Shown one piece after another: positions 57,169 to 64,000 of a DNA stretch of 64,000 bases (positions are counted from its first letter, which is position 1; the number at the start of each line of letters is the position of its first letter). Position numbers and translations under genes: made by a program. The stretch is from Faecalibacterium taiwanense (GTDB lineage: Bacteria > Bacillota > Clostridia > Oscillospirales > Ruminococcaceae). The notes below the pieces were generated by a model. That model had not been told where the DNA came from and searched no databases. It saw nothing but the letters and a program-made list of their open reading frames with translations. Location: NCBI RefSeq assembly GCF_036632915.2, contig NZ_CP155552.1, positions 806,001 through 870,000 on the forward strand. Reading direction: 5' to 3'.

Positions 57169-57188
57169 TGTTCGCAGTTCGTCGAACA
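57169..57188. promoter_or_regulatory. Operator TGTTCG-N8-CGAACA before the XRE/ImmA operon
   Basis: Inverted repeat with 6-bp arms at 57169-57174 and 57183-57188; an extra half-site TGTTCG lies at 57144-57149. The same 20-bp pattern precedes the gene at 58305, so the XRE protein encoded just downstream is the likely ligand. Confidence 0.75.
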
Positions 57189-57205
57189 AATGAGAGGTGA
57201 ATGCT

Positions 57206-57574
57206 GTGGGCAATATAACTTTTGGATCATTTATAGCCGAGAAACGCAAGGCGCACAAATTCAATTTACGCGATACAGCCAAGCATTTGAATATTGCTTA
57301 CGGTTATCTGTGTGATATTGAGCAAAGCCGCCGTCCTGCACCCAATGGAGATTTTGTGGAACGCATCTCTGCCTTTCTGAATTTGGATAAATCAGAACAT
57401 GAGTTGCTTTTGGATCTGGCTGCAAAATCACGCAATACAGTATCTGCTGATTTGCCAGACTATATCATGGAAAAAGATATTGTTCGGGCAGCCTTGCGTG
57501 TGGCAAAAGAAGTAGATGCTACCGATGAAGAATGGCAGACATTTATGAAAATGCTAAAGGAGCGTAAACGATAG
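57206..57574 (+). CDS. XRE-family repressor of the right element
   Basis: 122 residues. HTH about 5-65: FGSFIAEKRKAHKFNLRDTA, KHLNIAYGYLCDIEQSRRPA, FVERISAFLNLDK; a helical C-terminal region ends KMLKERKR. Resembles ImmR-type repressors of ICEBs1. GTG 57206 is eight bases after GAGAGGTGA. The ImmA/IrrE protease gene follows after 11 bases, and shared operators lie before this gene and before 58305, fitting a repressor/antirepressor pair that governs element induction. Confidence 0.88.
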   Translation: MGNITFGSFIAEKRKAHKFNLRDTAKHLNIAYGYLCDIEQSRRPAPNGDFVERISAFLNLDKSEHELLLDLAAKSRNTVSADLPDYIMEKDIVRAALRVAKEVDATDEEWQTFMKMLKERKR

Positions 57575-57585
57575 GGGGGAGAGCT

Positions 57586-58200
57586 TTGTCAATTCCACAA
57601 ATCCGTACAGAAGCAATCGAGGCAGTAGGGCGAAAAATCCTGATGGAATATGATCCCTCTCTGCTATCCGGGCAACCATGTCCTGTGCCAATCGAAACCA
57701 TTATCGAGACAAAGTTTGATCTAATCCTGGAGTTTCATACACTAAGAAAAAACCCCAAGATATTAGGGGAAACAATTTTCGATGACGGTGCTGTTGTCTT
57801 ATATGACCAGATACAGAGACAGTATCGAATGATTGCAGTAAGAGCCGGTACAATCTTAATTGATGAACGGCTTTGTGATCCGTCAAAATTAGGGCGGCTC
57901 CGTTTTACCTGTGCCCATGAGCTGGCTCATTGGGTACTACATAAGAAGTTGTACTCTGGTACTGGAGATGTTGCTGCTTATAACGGAAATGTTTCTTCCG
58001 ACGAAAGTCATGGCATAATTGAGCGTCAGGCGGATACTCTGGCTTCTGCTCTGCTGATGCCTTTACCGCAGATCAAAAAATGTTTTTACCGGCTTAAAAT
58101 AGGCCGGACAGATGAACAGCTCATTGCTGAAATGGCAAATATTTTTGAGGTTTCCAAGCAAGCAATGCAGATTCGTCTAAAATCCAGAAACCTGATATAA
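57586..58200 (+). CDS. ImmA/IrrE-family metallopeptidase of the right element
   Basis: 204 residues. Zinc protease motif HELAH in TCAHELAHWVLHKK (about 108-120) and the third-ligand helix IERQADTLASALLMPLPQI. Likely cleaves the neighbouring XRE repressor on a DNA-damage or quorum cue, as ImmA does with ImmR. Starts at TTG 57586 after AGGGGGGAGAG. It differs from the ImmA at 5255-5962, so each element has its own. Confidence 0.88.
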   Translation: MSIPQIRTEAIEAVGRKILMEYDPSLLSGQPCPVPIETIIETKFDLILEFHTLRKNPKILGETIFDDGAVVLYDQIQRQYRMIAVRAGTILIDERLCDPSKLGRLRFTCAHELAHWVLHKKLYSGTGDVAAYNGNVSSDESHGIIERQADTLASALLMPLPQIKKCFYRLKIGRTDEQLIAEMANIFEVSKQAMQIRLKSRNLI

Positions 58201-58270
58201 CCAAATGGGGGAATAGAGAGAGGCACTGCCCTCTCTCACGCTCCTCTGCTATGCTATTTTGTACCTAATA

Positions 58271-58290
58271 TGTTCGCAATATTGCGAACA
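58271..58290. promoter_or_regulatory. Perfect 20-bp palindromic operator
   Basis: TGTTCGCA-ATAT-TGCGAACA, same arms and spacing as 57169-57188, 15 bases before the start of 58305 and so overlapping its ribosome binding or promoter region. Confidence 0.8.
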
Positions 58291-58304
58291 AGGAGGGATG
58301 TTCT

Positions 58305-58841
58305 ATGAGAAAAGAAAGCACAACAATCCAAAAATGTAACAGCAGGCTAACAGCTTTGGGGCTTAACAGCGACGCTGCGTTTCATAGAAGTAAGCTGATT
58401 CTAAAGATTTACCGTGATGTAGTCTGGGTTCTGAGTGAACGGGCAGAAGAATTACAAGAAACTGCTTGGATTATGGGAGAACAAGATATAGAGTCTGGCC
58501 TCTGCTATCTTGAAAATTTTGCACCAGATATTGAACTGCAAGCCTTTGAAGAAAAAGTTTGCTGCCTTGTTCAAAATCAAATGCTAGTCAATATTATTGA
58601 CCGTGCACTCCTTCGTCTGAAACGGTATCCGGATCGAGGAGAACTTTACTATGAAATTTTGACTAAGCAATTTATCTATCGGTTCAACAGTACAGAGAAA
58701 GAATTGCTGGAAGAACTAAATATAGAGCGCAGTGTCTTTTATGACCGAAAACGAGAAGCCATCTATTTATTTTCTGTTTGCTTGTTTGGATATTCTATTC
58801 CAGAAGTCCTGGAGGAGCTGCCCCGACTAAATCCCGACTAA
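58305..58841 (+). CDS. ArpU/sigma-like transcriptional regulator
   Basis: 178 residues. Helical: residues 1-100 are unlike known folds to my eye (HRSKLILKIYRDVVWVLSER), whereas about 115-165 reads YYEILTKQFIYRFNSTEKEL, LEELNIERSVFYDRKREAIY, which resembles the C-terminal region-4-like HTH of ArpU/RinA-type regulators of phages and ICEs. Controlled by the palindrome at 58271. AAGGAGGGATG site before ATG 58305. Its 3' end runs into short CCGAC repeats. Confidence 0.6.
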   Translation: MRKESTTIQKCNSRLTALGLNSDAAFHRSKLILKIYRDVVWVLSERAEELQETAWIMGEQDIESGLCYLENFAPDIELQAFEEKVCCLVQNQMLVNIIDRALLRLKRYPDRGELYYEILTKQFIYRFNSTEKELLEELNIERSVFYDRKREAIYLFSVCLFGYSIPEVLEELPRLNPD

Positions 58842-58872
58842 ATCCCGACAAATCCCCGACCTAATCCCTACT
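58821..58872. repeat. Short CCGAC-containing tandem repeats
   Basis: Three to four imperfect copies of an 11-base unit TAAATCCCGAC across the end of the 58305 gene, followed by TTCCGACTTCCGACC and a TATACT-like box near 58893. May be a protein-binding array for the downstream region. Confidence 0.5.
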
Positions 58873-58945
58873 CCCTTCCGACTTCCGACCTGCTATACTT
58901 GTTATAGTGGCAGGAATGCGCTAAATTGAATACTTTTCTACATAA

Positions 58946-58971
58946 GGCCCGGCATTAACCGGGCTTTTTTC
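58946..58971 (+). terminator. Rho-independent terminator 1 of a tandem pair
   Basis: GCCCGG-CATTAA-CCGGGC followed by six T (58965-58970). With the next one, it stands in front of 59142, as in an attenuation leader. Confidence 0.75.
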
Positions 58972-59001
58972 ATTCCTGCTGCAATATGGCGGCAGGAACA
59001 T

Positions 59002-59034
59002 GGCTGGAGGTGAAAACACTTCCGGCCTTTTTCT
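59002..59034 (+). terminator. Rho-independent terminator 2 of a tandem pair
   Basis: GGCTGGAGGTG-AAAA-CACTTCCGGCC with TTTTTC after it. Confidence 0.7.
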
Positions 59035-59141
59035 TTGCCCGGTATTAGGAGGCCGGTATGCGCTGGGAGGCGTACATAGCAAAATATCCATGACACCGTT
59101 CAAATTCGCTGACTACCAAGAATTTGAACGGAGGAAAGGAT

Positions 59142-59690
59142 ATGACGAGAGTATTCATTTGGAAAAATAACAGCCCACAGGAATGGGAGGAAATCAGTTT
59201 TTCAGCGTTCAGTAAGGCACGCCGCAATGGTTGCTTTACTGGGCGCTTTTTTGTTGAAACAGTCAAAATGTTCCGTGATGAAGATGACCGCATTATCATG
59301 GAATGTTCTCGCAAAGATTTTGAAAAATACCAACAGGAGGACCGCCACAGCCGCTATCTCCAGGAACATGAGAAAAGTCGCTCTATATTCCCGGCTTCTC
59401 ATGTGGGAGATCGTGACGGCACAGAGGAAGGTTATCAGGATACAGATTTGTTTGTGGATGAATCTGTTGATACTGCGGAACAAGCTATTCAGAATTTACT
59501 TCTTGAGGATTTACACCAAGCTCTATTGAAACTGAGTCCAGCAGAACGAGATTTTATATTGTCCTATTATGAAATGAAAATACCAAATGCAACTTGTTTA
59601 GCCCAACGATATGGTATTACTCGGCAAGCCGCAGATAAGCGATCGAAAAAAATTGAAGAAAAAATAAAAAAGTTGGTTGCGATTTTCTAA
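59142..59690 (+). CDS. Sigma-70 region-4-like regulator
   Basis: 182 residues. N-terminal region with IWKNNSPQEWEEISFSAFSK; a C-terminal sigma region-4-like HTH at about 125-180 (LHQALLKLSPAERDFILSYY, CLAQRYGITRQAADKRSKKI). Such proteins are standard before the xis-int genes of Tn916-type ICEs and probably drive their transcription. ATG 59142 after GGAGGAAAGG. The two terminators upstream suggest that its expression needs read-through or antitermination. Confidence 0.75.
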   Translation: MTRVFIWKNNSPQEWEEISFSAFSKARRNGCFTGRFFVETVKMFRDEDDRIIMECSRKDFEKYQQEDRHSRYLQEHEKSRSIFPASHVGDRDGTEEGYQDTDLFVDESVDTAEQAIQNLLLEDLHQALLKLSPAERDFILSYYEMKIPNATCLAQRYGITRQAADKRSKKIEEKIKKLVAIF

Positions 59691-59703
59691 AAAAGTGGCA
59701 GTA

Positions 59704-60059
59704 GCAAGTGAGAGGGAAATCCTTTCACTTGCACCTTGACAACCTCATATACGAATCATTAAGTTTGATCCTCTTTGGGCGTAATAGCCGCTACATCAGC
59801 GGTATATTTTCTGAGAGCTGCCACTCGCATAACAGGCCAACCCATTTTTGCTGTATAGATGAGTTTTCGGTTTATCAGAAATATATCAGGCTGGAATACA
59901 TCGGATGGCATCCGGTCATGGCATAACAAGGAGGAAAGCTCTCTTACAGCCATAGTCCGAGCGTGATAATAACCGTCGCAGGCCATGGGTAAGACCAAAC
60001 GAAGTGGAGGTGAAACTCCTGAGAAGCAGGCCAGCCACCTGCGGCTTAATGATTACCCA
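59704..60059 (+). ncRNA. Noncoding leader upstream of MazF-xis-int, with a three-helix element
   Basis: No credible gene in 59691-60177. It contains a GCAAGTGA/TCACTTGC hairpin (about 59704-59733), then CCTTGACAACCTC, then at 59986-60059 a nested fold: outer stem TGGGTAA/TTACCCA, inner hairpins GGAG-GTGAAA-CTCC (60006-60019) and GCAGG-CCAGCCA-CCTGC (60026-60042). The left element has a comparable block (3505-3960, minus strand) before its MazF gene. Function unknown; antitermination or oriT-like processing are options. Confidence 0.45.
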
Positions 60060-60109
60060 AATCCCTGGGGTGTCGTGGACAAGTAAGGGATAAAACAGGC
60101 GCTAAATTG

Positions 60110-60141
60110 AAGGAGACTCTGTAATTTGCAGAGCCTCCTTC
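60110..60141 (+). terminator. Hairpin before the MazF gene
   Basis: AAGGAGACTCTG (60110-60121) with CAGAGCCTCCTT (60129-60140), one A/C mismatch, followed by CTTAC; weak terminator or attenuator. Confidence 0.5.
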
Positions 60142-60177
60142 TTACATAATCAAATCTCAAAACATAGGAGGATGAAC

Positions 60178-60558
60178 ATGAAAGAAGATTGGATTTATAA
60201 GCGTGGGGATTTATATTATGCCAATTTGAACCCTTATTTTGGATCAGAGCAAGGCGGCACCCGTCCTGTCCTGGTTCTTCAAAACAATGTGGGGAATTTT
60301 TTCTGCCCCACTTTGATCGTAGCTCCACTCACCAGTAAATGGATTAAGAAAAAGGAGCTGCCCACACACTATGCACTGGAGAGCGTTCCAGAGCTTGGAC
60401 TGAAATCTGTTGTTCTGCTGGAGCAAATTAAAACGATTGATAAAAGGCGTGTTTTATCGTACATTGGGCGCGTATCTCGCGAAGAAATGAGAGCGATTGA
60501 TGATGCTCTGCAAGTTAGTTTAGATATTCATATTCCGGAGGAAATGGAGGCTCCGTAA
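60178..60558 (+). CDS. PemK/MazF-family endoribonuclease-like protein
   Basis: 126 residues, the usual MazF length. YKRGDLYYANLNPYFGSEQG, GTRPVLVLQNNVGN, IVAPLTSK and KRRVLSYIGRVS follow the family pattern and parallel the N-terminal half of 2737-3504. No antitoxin gene adjoins; an HTH protein follows 30 bases on. I prefer ATG 60178 because GGAG lies seven bases before it. It may regulate element mRNAs rather than act as an addiction toxin. Confidence 0.85.
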   Translation: MKEDWIYKRGDLYYANLNPYFGSEQGGTRPVLVLQNNVGNFFCPTLIVAPLTSKWIKKKELPTHYALESVPELGLKSVVLLEQIKTIDKRRVLSYIGRVSREEMRAIDDALQVSLDIHIPEEMEAP

Positions 60559-60588
60559 GGCCACTTACCGGATAAAGGAGGCGTTTTT

Positions 60589-60816
60589 ATGTTTGAAGCA
60601 AGAATTGCGGAATTGAACCGCTTTAATGAACAAAATCCTGTCAGCTATGACAAAAGAACCTATACGGTCGATGAGATTCAGGACATTCTGGGTATCAGTC
60701 GTCCCACAGCATATAATCTGGTAAAACAGGGTGTATTCCACAGCGTCAGAGTCGGCGGTCATATCCGCATTTCCAAAAAGAGCTTTGATGACTGGCTGGA
60801 TCACGCAGATGAATGA
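60589..60816 (+). CDS. Excisionase-family HTH protein
   Basis: 75 residues with one MerR/excisionase HTH (YTVDEIQDILGISRPTAYNL then GGHIRISKKSFDDWLDHADE). Equivalent of 1679-1924 in the left element. Between MazF and the two-HTH gene; ATG 60589 after AAAGGAGGC. Likely Xis or an HTH regulator of the integrase unit. Confidence 0.85.
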   Translation: MFEARIAELNRFNEQNPVSYDKRTYTVDEIQDILGISRPTAYNLVKQGVFHSVRVGGHIRISKKSFDDWLDHADE

Positions 60817-60920
60817 TTTGTCAAGGATGCCGATCTCCAAATCGACATCCTTAACTTTTTTTCTGCTTTCTCTTACAATGAGGCCATAGCAAGAAAAACT
60901 TTATAGAGGAGGCAAAAGCC

Positions 60921-61358
60921 ATGCAAAAACAAAGAGTAAAGACCAGTATGTCTGTACCAGAGATGGGCAAAATGCTTGGGCTTGGTAAAGTAGAATCCTA
61001 CTGGTTGGTTAAAAAGAACTATTTCAAAACAATTCAAGTGGCCGGACGAATGAGAGTTATGCTGGATAGCTTTGAAGATTGGTATGCCGGCCAGTTCCAC
61101 TATAAAAAAGTGGATGGTACACCGCCCGGAGAGAAATGGAGGCATACTACGATGTCAGTTCCGGAAATGGCGGATCTTTTGGGGCTGAAATCTGGCACAG
61201 CTTATGACCTTGTTAAAAGGGGCTATTTTGAGACGACCTTGATTGATCGAAGAATTCGTATCATTACCAGCAGTTTTGAAGCCTGGTATCAAAAGCAAAC
61301 TCATTATGTGAAAATCTCAGAAAGGAGCAATGAAAATGGCATCTATCGTGAAGCGTAA
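60921..61358 (+). CDS. Protein with two excisionase-like HTH domains
   Basis: 145 residues. Two repeats: about 8-60 (SVPEMGKMLGLGKVESYWLV, then F-E-D-W-Y-A-G-Q-F) and 80-135 (SVPEMADLLGLKSGTAYDLV, then F-E-A-W-Y-Q-K-Q). They match HTH units 1 and 2 of the four-HTH protein 698-1588, including the linker HYKKVDGTPPGE. ATG 60921 follows AGGAGG. The reading frame overlaps the integrase start by 23 bases. Presumed excision or directionality factor. Confidence 0.85.
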   Translation: MQKQRVKTSMSVPEMGKMLGLGKVESYWLVKKNYFKTIQVAGRMRVMLDSFEDWYAGQFHYKKVDGTPPGEKWRHTTMSVPEMADLLGLKSGTAYDLVKRGYFETTLIDRRIRIITSSFEAWYQKQTHYVKISERSNENGIYREA

Positions 61359-62727
61359 AAGCAAATATTCTGTGGTGTATGATTACACAGATGAAAACGG
61401 AAAACGCAGACAGCGTTGGGAAACCTTCAGCACAAATGCAGAAGCAAAAAAACGAAAAAAGCAAATTGAGTATGAGCAGGACTCTGGAACCTTCTTTATT
61501 CCTACGGCAAAGACCCTGAACGATCTGCTCGATGAATATATGTCCATCTATGGTGTAAATACCTGGGCAATGTCAACATATGAAAGCCGCCGTGGTCTGG
61601 CGAGAAACTACATAACTCCTATTATCGGAGATATGTTACTATCCGACATCACTCCAAGGATGATGGATAAGTATTACCGTGATCTGCTCTCTGTGAAAAC
61701 GGTAAGCGTCAACAACCGCAAACCCACAAGCGAATATCTGACCCCGCATACAGTAAGAGAAATTCACAAGCTACTTCGCAGTGCCTTTAATCAGGCGGTG
61801 CGTTGGGAACTAATCAGCCGTAACCCTGTCCTGAATGCGACACTTCCCAAAGAAGAACATAAAGAACGGGATATATGGACTGCCGAAACGCTGAGCAAGG
61901 CTATGGAAGTCTGTGATGATCCTATCCTCTCCCTTGCCTTAAATCTGGCGTTCTCCTGCTCTTTACGCATTGGTGAAATGCTGGGCCTTACCTGGGACTG
62001 CATTGATATTGCACCACAGAGCATAGAAAATGGTTCAGCTTATATATTCGTCAACAAAGAGCTGCAACGGGTTACACGAGGTGCATTGGACGATTTGAGC
62101 GACAAAGGTGTTATTAAGAAGTTTCCACCTTGCATAGCCAGTACCCATACTGCTCTGGTCCTGAAAGAGCCTAAAACCAAAACCAGTATTCGCCGCGTGT
62201 ACCTGCCGAAAACAGTTGCCTATATGCTGGTAGAGAGAAAAAAAGAAATTGATGAGCTGATGGATCTGTTTGGAGATGAATACATCGACAATAACCTGGT
62301 CTTTTGCTCCAGCAATGGCCGTCCGATGGAAAGCCAGGTGATTAACCGTGCTTTCAATAAACTTATCAAAGAAAACGGACTGCCTCATGTTGTATTCCAT
62401 TCTCTCCGTCACTCCAGTATCACCTACAAGCTGAAACTCAATGGTGGCGATATGAAATCCGTCCAGGGCGACTCTGGTCATGCTCAGGTAAAAATGGTTG
62501 CAGATGTCTACTCTCACATCATCGACGAGGATCGCTGCATAAACGCTCAGCGATTGGAGGAAGCATTTTACTCATCCAAGACTCCTGACCCTGTTGAAGA
62601 TACAGAGCCTAAAACTGCGGATACTGCCGTCACTGAAAGTGATGAAAGTGATGCAGCGAAGATACTGGAACTGCTTAAAAATCCCGAAACTGCCGCACTG
62701 CTCAAGCAGCTGGCAAAAGCTTTATAA
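61336..62727 (+). CDS. Tyrosine recombinase/integrase (complete)
   Basis: 463 residues. Start MASIVKRKSKYSVVYDYTDE; arm-binding domain to about 55, SAM-like core-binding domain (about 60-165), catalytic domain with Arg in SLRIGEMLGL, Lys region, HSLRHSSITYKLK (HxxR), GHAQVKMVADVYSHI (His and nucleophilic Tyr). The C-terminus ILELLKNPETAALLKQLAKA resembles the fragment at 63907-64000. I use ATG 61336, eight bases after AAAGGAG. Its presumed attachment site is the tRNA-Arg 3' end at 63076-63120. Confidence 0.95.
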   Translation: MASIVKRKSKYSVVYDYTDENGKRRQRWETFSTNAEAKKRKKQIEYEQDSGTFFIPTAKTLNDLLDEYMSIYGVNTWAMSTYESRRGLARNYITPIIGDMLLSDITPRMMDKYYRDLLSVKTVSVNNRKPTSEYLTPHTVREIHKLLRSAFNQAVRWELISRNPVLNATLPKEEHKERDIWTAETLSKAMEVCDDPILSLALNLAFSCSLRIGEMLGLTWDCIDIAPQSIENGSAYIFVNKELQRVTRGALDDLSDKGVIKKFPPCIASTHTALVLKEPKTKTSIRRVYLPKTVAYMLVERKKEIDELMDLFGDEYIDNNLVFCSSNGRPMESQVINRAFNKLIKENGLPHVVFHSLRHSSITYKLKLNGGDMKSVQGDSGHAQVKMVADVYSHIIDEDRCINAQRLEEAFYSSKTPDPVEDTEPKTADTAVTESDESDAAKILELLKNPETAALLKQLAKAL

Positions 62728-62746
62728 AGTCCCTCCCTCAGAAGAA

Positions 62747-62776
62747 CGCCTCTCACTTTGTGAGAGGTTTTCTTCG
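62747..62776 (+). terminator. Rho-independent terminator of the integrase
   Basis: CCTCTCAC-TTT-GTGAGAGG (62749-62767) then TTTTCTTCG. Confidence 0.8.
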
Positions 62777-62813
62777 TTTGAACCACTTTGCACAGTGACC
62801 AAACACTTTTTTT

Positions 62814-62987
62814 GTTAGCAAGGTTCTGAAAGCATTTTTGAGCGATGTTAGCAAATTCGCGATTTTGTTTGCAACTTCCTCTAATTTCTGCTAACAAATG
62901 TTTGCAAGTTCCTTTGGTAAAAATCGAACCTCTGACTTACCGCCTTTCTTAGCAAAAGGCCAAATCTCGTTAGCAAATGTTAGCAAA
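62814..62987. repeat. GTTAGCAAA repeats: probable integrase arm sites
   Basis: Nine-base copies at 62814 (GTTAGCAAG), 62847 (GTTAGCAAA), 62867 (GTTTGCAAC), 62890 (inverted, GCTAACAAA), 62900 (GTTTGCAAG), 62969 and 62979 (both GTTAGCAAA, spaced ten bases). They lie between the integrase stop and the tRNA-derived core, where arm-type sites of lambda/Tn916-type integrases lie. Confidence 0.65.
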
Positions 62988-63029
62988 CCAAGGTTTTTTG
63001 CAAAAAAGCCACAAAAGCCGCAGAAATAA

Positions 63030-63068
63030 GAAAAGCCGAAAACCCTGATAAATCAAAGGTTTTCGGCG
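63030..63068 (-). terminator. Terminator downstream of the tRNA fragment
   Basis: GCCGAAAACC/GGTTTTCGGC stem; on the minus strand followed by TTTTCTTATTTC. It is oriented as the tRNA fragment's own terminator. Confidence 0.7.
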
Positions 63069-63075
63069 TGTTTGC

Positions 63076-63120
63076 TGGCGTCCCTGGCGGGATTCGAACC
63101 CACGGCCTTTCGCTTAGGAG
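63076..63120 (-). other. Attachment site: 3' part of tRNA-Arg(CCU)
   Basis: Read on the minus strand: anticodon loop CTCCTAA, anticodon 3' arm GCGAA, variable loop AGGCC, T arm GTGGG-TTCGAAT-CCCGC, acceptor strand CAGGGAC, discriminator G and CCA. The 5' half (acceptor GTCCCTG, D arm, anticodon 5' arm TTCGC) is absent; 63121 onward does not pair. This is the typical scar of an element integrated in the 3' half of a tRNA gene. Confidence 0.8.
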
Positions 63121-63515
63121 TAGACCCGATACGATGAAACCAAGTGCAACACAGTGCAAGAAAATCCTTGGAAATACAAGGCTTTTCACAGTTTCAAATC
63201 CTATCTGGTATTACGCTTCATAAGCATTTTCATAGGGATTTTACACCGTCCAATTGGCTCGAAATTAGCAAGGCTTTCGATTTTCGGTGGACGTTGCAAG
63301 TGCAAGCAAATTCCTCTATGTAACTTCTCGTGATACGAAATGATAGGAAATCCTATTCATTCTCGTGCGGAGGCGCTGATGTCTTTAGACACCATCTTAG
63401 TCTGTTTAATATATCATTTCAAAATAGATTTTTCAACCAGCATTATTAAGAATTTCAAAGGTTTTTCAGACTCAATGATTCTATGTAATTTAGACCCGCC
63501 GAAGCAGGTCTTTTT
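63121..63515. other. Noncoding flank between att site and next element gene
   Basis: AT-rich, no credible gene. Contains recurring GTGCAA words (63142-63160 and about 63291-63305) that could be binding sites of another integrase, and a short hairpin AGACC-CGCCGAAGCA-GGTCT with seven T at 63491-63517. Confidence 0.45.
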
Positions 63516-63821
63516 TTATTTCAGCATAATCTCTCTATCCTCAGCGCCGAGCATATAAGCACCCTTGGCAAAAGCATCCCTTGCCAGAAGCTCTGCTACA
63601 TCAACCCTATCGAACAGCATCCATATTTCTTTCTCTTTCGGAGTCAGTTCATGGCTATGGTCAAACAAATGCTCAAGTCCCAATCCTTCAAGCAATGCCG
63701 ACTTTGCTGCTTTGTATTCCTCAGCTCTGCCAACATATTCGTCGTTCCTTTCCTTGGAAAATGCCTCGATATTGTCAGCTCTCAGATGCTCGTAATACTC
63801 GTCCATAAAGATTCTATCCAT
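63516..63821 (-). CDS. Hypothetical helical protein (DUF6809-like)
   Basis: 101 residues. MDRIFMDEYYEHLRADNIEA, YKAAKSALLEGLGLEHLFDH and MLFDRVDVAELLARDAFAKG; the pattern recalls small clostridial ICE proteins labelled DUF6809, without known function. ATG 63821 follows TGGAGG; the longer frame is rejected. Downstream of the rightmost integrase in the same direction, behind a long terminator. Confidence 0.55.
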   Translation of the reverse strand: MDRIFMDEYYEHLRADNIEAFSKERNDEYVGRAEEYKAAKSALLEGLGLEHLFDHSHELTPKEKEIWMLFDRVDVAELLARDAFAKGAYMLGAEDREIMLK

Positions 63822-63848
63822 ACTCGTTGACCTCCATAACAAAAAAAT

Positions 63849-63899
63849 AAGGGCAGACCCTTTTACAGCTATTGTAGCTATGTAAAAGGATCTGCCCTT
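63849..63899 (-). terminator. Long terminator hairpin after the rightmost integrase
   Basis: AAGGGCAGA-CCTTTTACA arms pair across 51 bases with one mismatch; T-rich on the minus-strand side (TTATTTTTTTG). Confidence 0.75.
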
Positions 63900-63906
63900 G
63901 CAGTTA

Positions 63907-64000
63907 CTATAATGTTTTTGCCAGCGACTTCAGGAGTGCTGCCATTTCCGGATTTTGCAGAAGCTTCAGAAGAAGTTCTTTATCATCAGCGGAGCTTTCC
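63907..64000 (-). CDS. C-terminal end of a third tyrosine integrase (cut by window edge)
   Basis: 30 codons: ESSADDKELLLKLLQNPEMA, ALLKSLAKTL and stop. This is the same tail as in the integrase 61336-62727 (ELLKNPETAALLKQLAKAL), so another element's integrase starts beyond the window and points toward the att region. Confidence 0.75.
   Translation of the reverse strand, partial: ESSADDKELLLKLLQNPEMAALLKSLAKTL

Noticed and set aside
59759..59998. 79-codon minus-strand frame in the leader before the right MazF gene
   Set aside because: No ribosome binding site; the region shows RNA-like structure and has a noncoding counterpart in the left element.

Overview
The window looks like accessory DNA from a gut Clostridia genome, most likely Oscillospiraceae or a relative. 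This is inferred from gene families (TTRAP, YodL, DUF4366, DUF4316, DUF3847, DUF6061-like proteins), Gram-positive ribosome binding sites and the mixed base composition; no rRNA or housekeeping locus fixes the species. Almost everything belongs to integrative conjugative elements (ICEs) that have been nested, fused and partly eroded. Three tyrosine integrases are present: one cut by the left edge (1-698, minus), one complete (61336-62727, plus) and one cut by the right edge (63907-64000, minus).

Layout. 1-4.4 kb: integrase, HTH (excisionase-like) proteins, a ParB-like protein, a MazF-like protein and a noncoding leader. 4.4-8.4 kb: two divergent regulatory operons with an ImmA/IrrE protease and a LexA/CI-like repressor. 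8.5-15.3 kb: an AT-rich cassette of two phospholipase-D/cardiolipin synthases, a two-component system and a FUSC-like membrane protein, bracketed by a perfect 62-bp direct repeat that carries a promoter. 15.3-19.2 kb: small element genes, a DUF975 membrane protein, transposase debris and a diguanylate cyclase.

19.3-33.0 kb: a GC-rich block devoted to oxygen and iron. It holds an Rrf2 regulator with a palindromic operator over its promoter, an acyl-CoA dehydrogenase fused to an EtfA C-terminal domain and a rubredoxin, a flavodiiron protein, an oxygen-dependent class I ribonucleotide reductase, a nitroreductase, a second (frameshifted) flavodiiron protein, thioredoxin, thioredoxin reductase, ferritin and a three-domain FMN-binding lipoprotein. 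The likely logic is that acyl-CoA electrons pass through FAD, FAD and rubredoxin iron to the diiron site and reduce O2 to water, while the other products give thiol reduction, iron storage and aerobic dNTP synthesis.

33.9-54.8 kb: minus-strand ICE backbone (relaxase, MobC, a giant methylase/helicase, TTRAP, YodL, DUF4316-like, topoisomerase III, DUF4366). The methylase/helicase and topoisomerase are frameshifted, the helicase has lost its first motor lobe, and no VirB4, VirD4/TcpA or CHAP lysozyme gene is present. The backbone is therefore unlikely to transfer itself. Accessory genes sit in slots whose edges are duplicated pieces of backbone genes. 54.8-63.1 kb: remains of a second element with DUF4261, a WYL regulator, an XRE/ImmA pair with a shared operator, sigma-like proteins, MazF, two HTH proteins and the integrase, ending in integrase-site-like repeats and the 3' end of a tRNA-Arg(CCU) gene. 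63.1-64 kb belongs to a further element.
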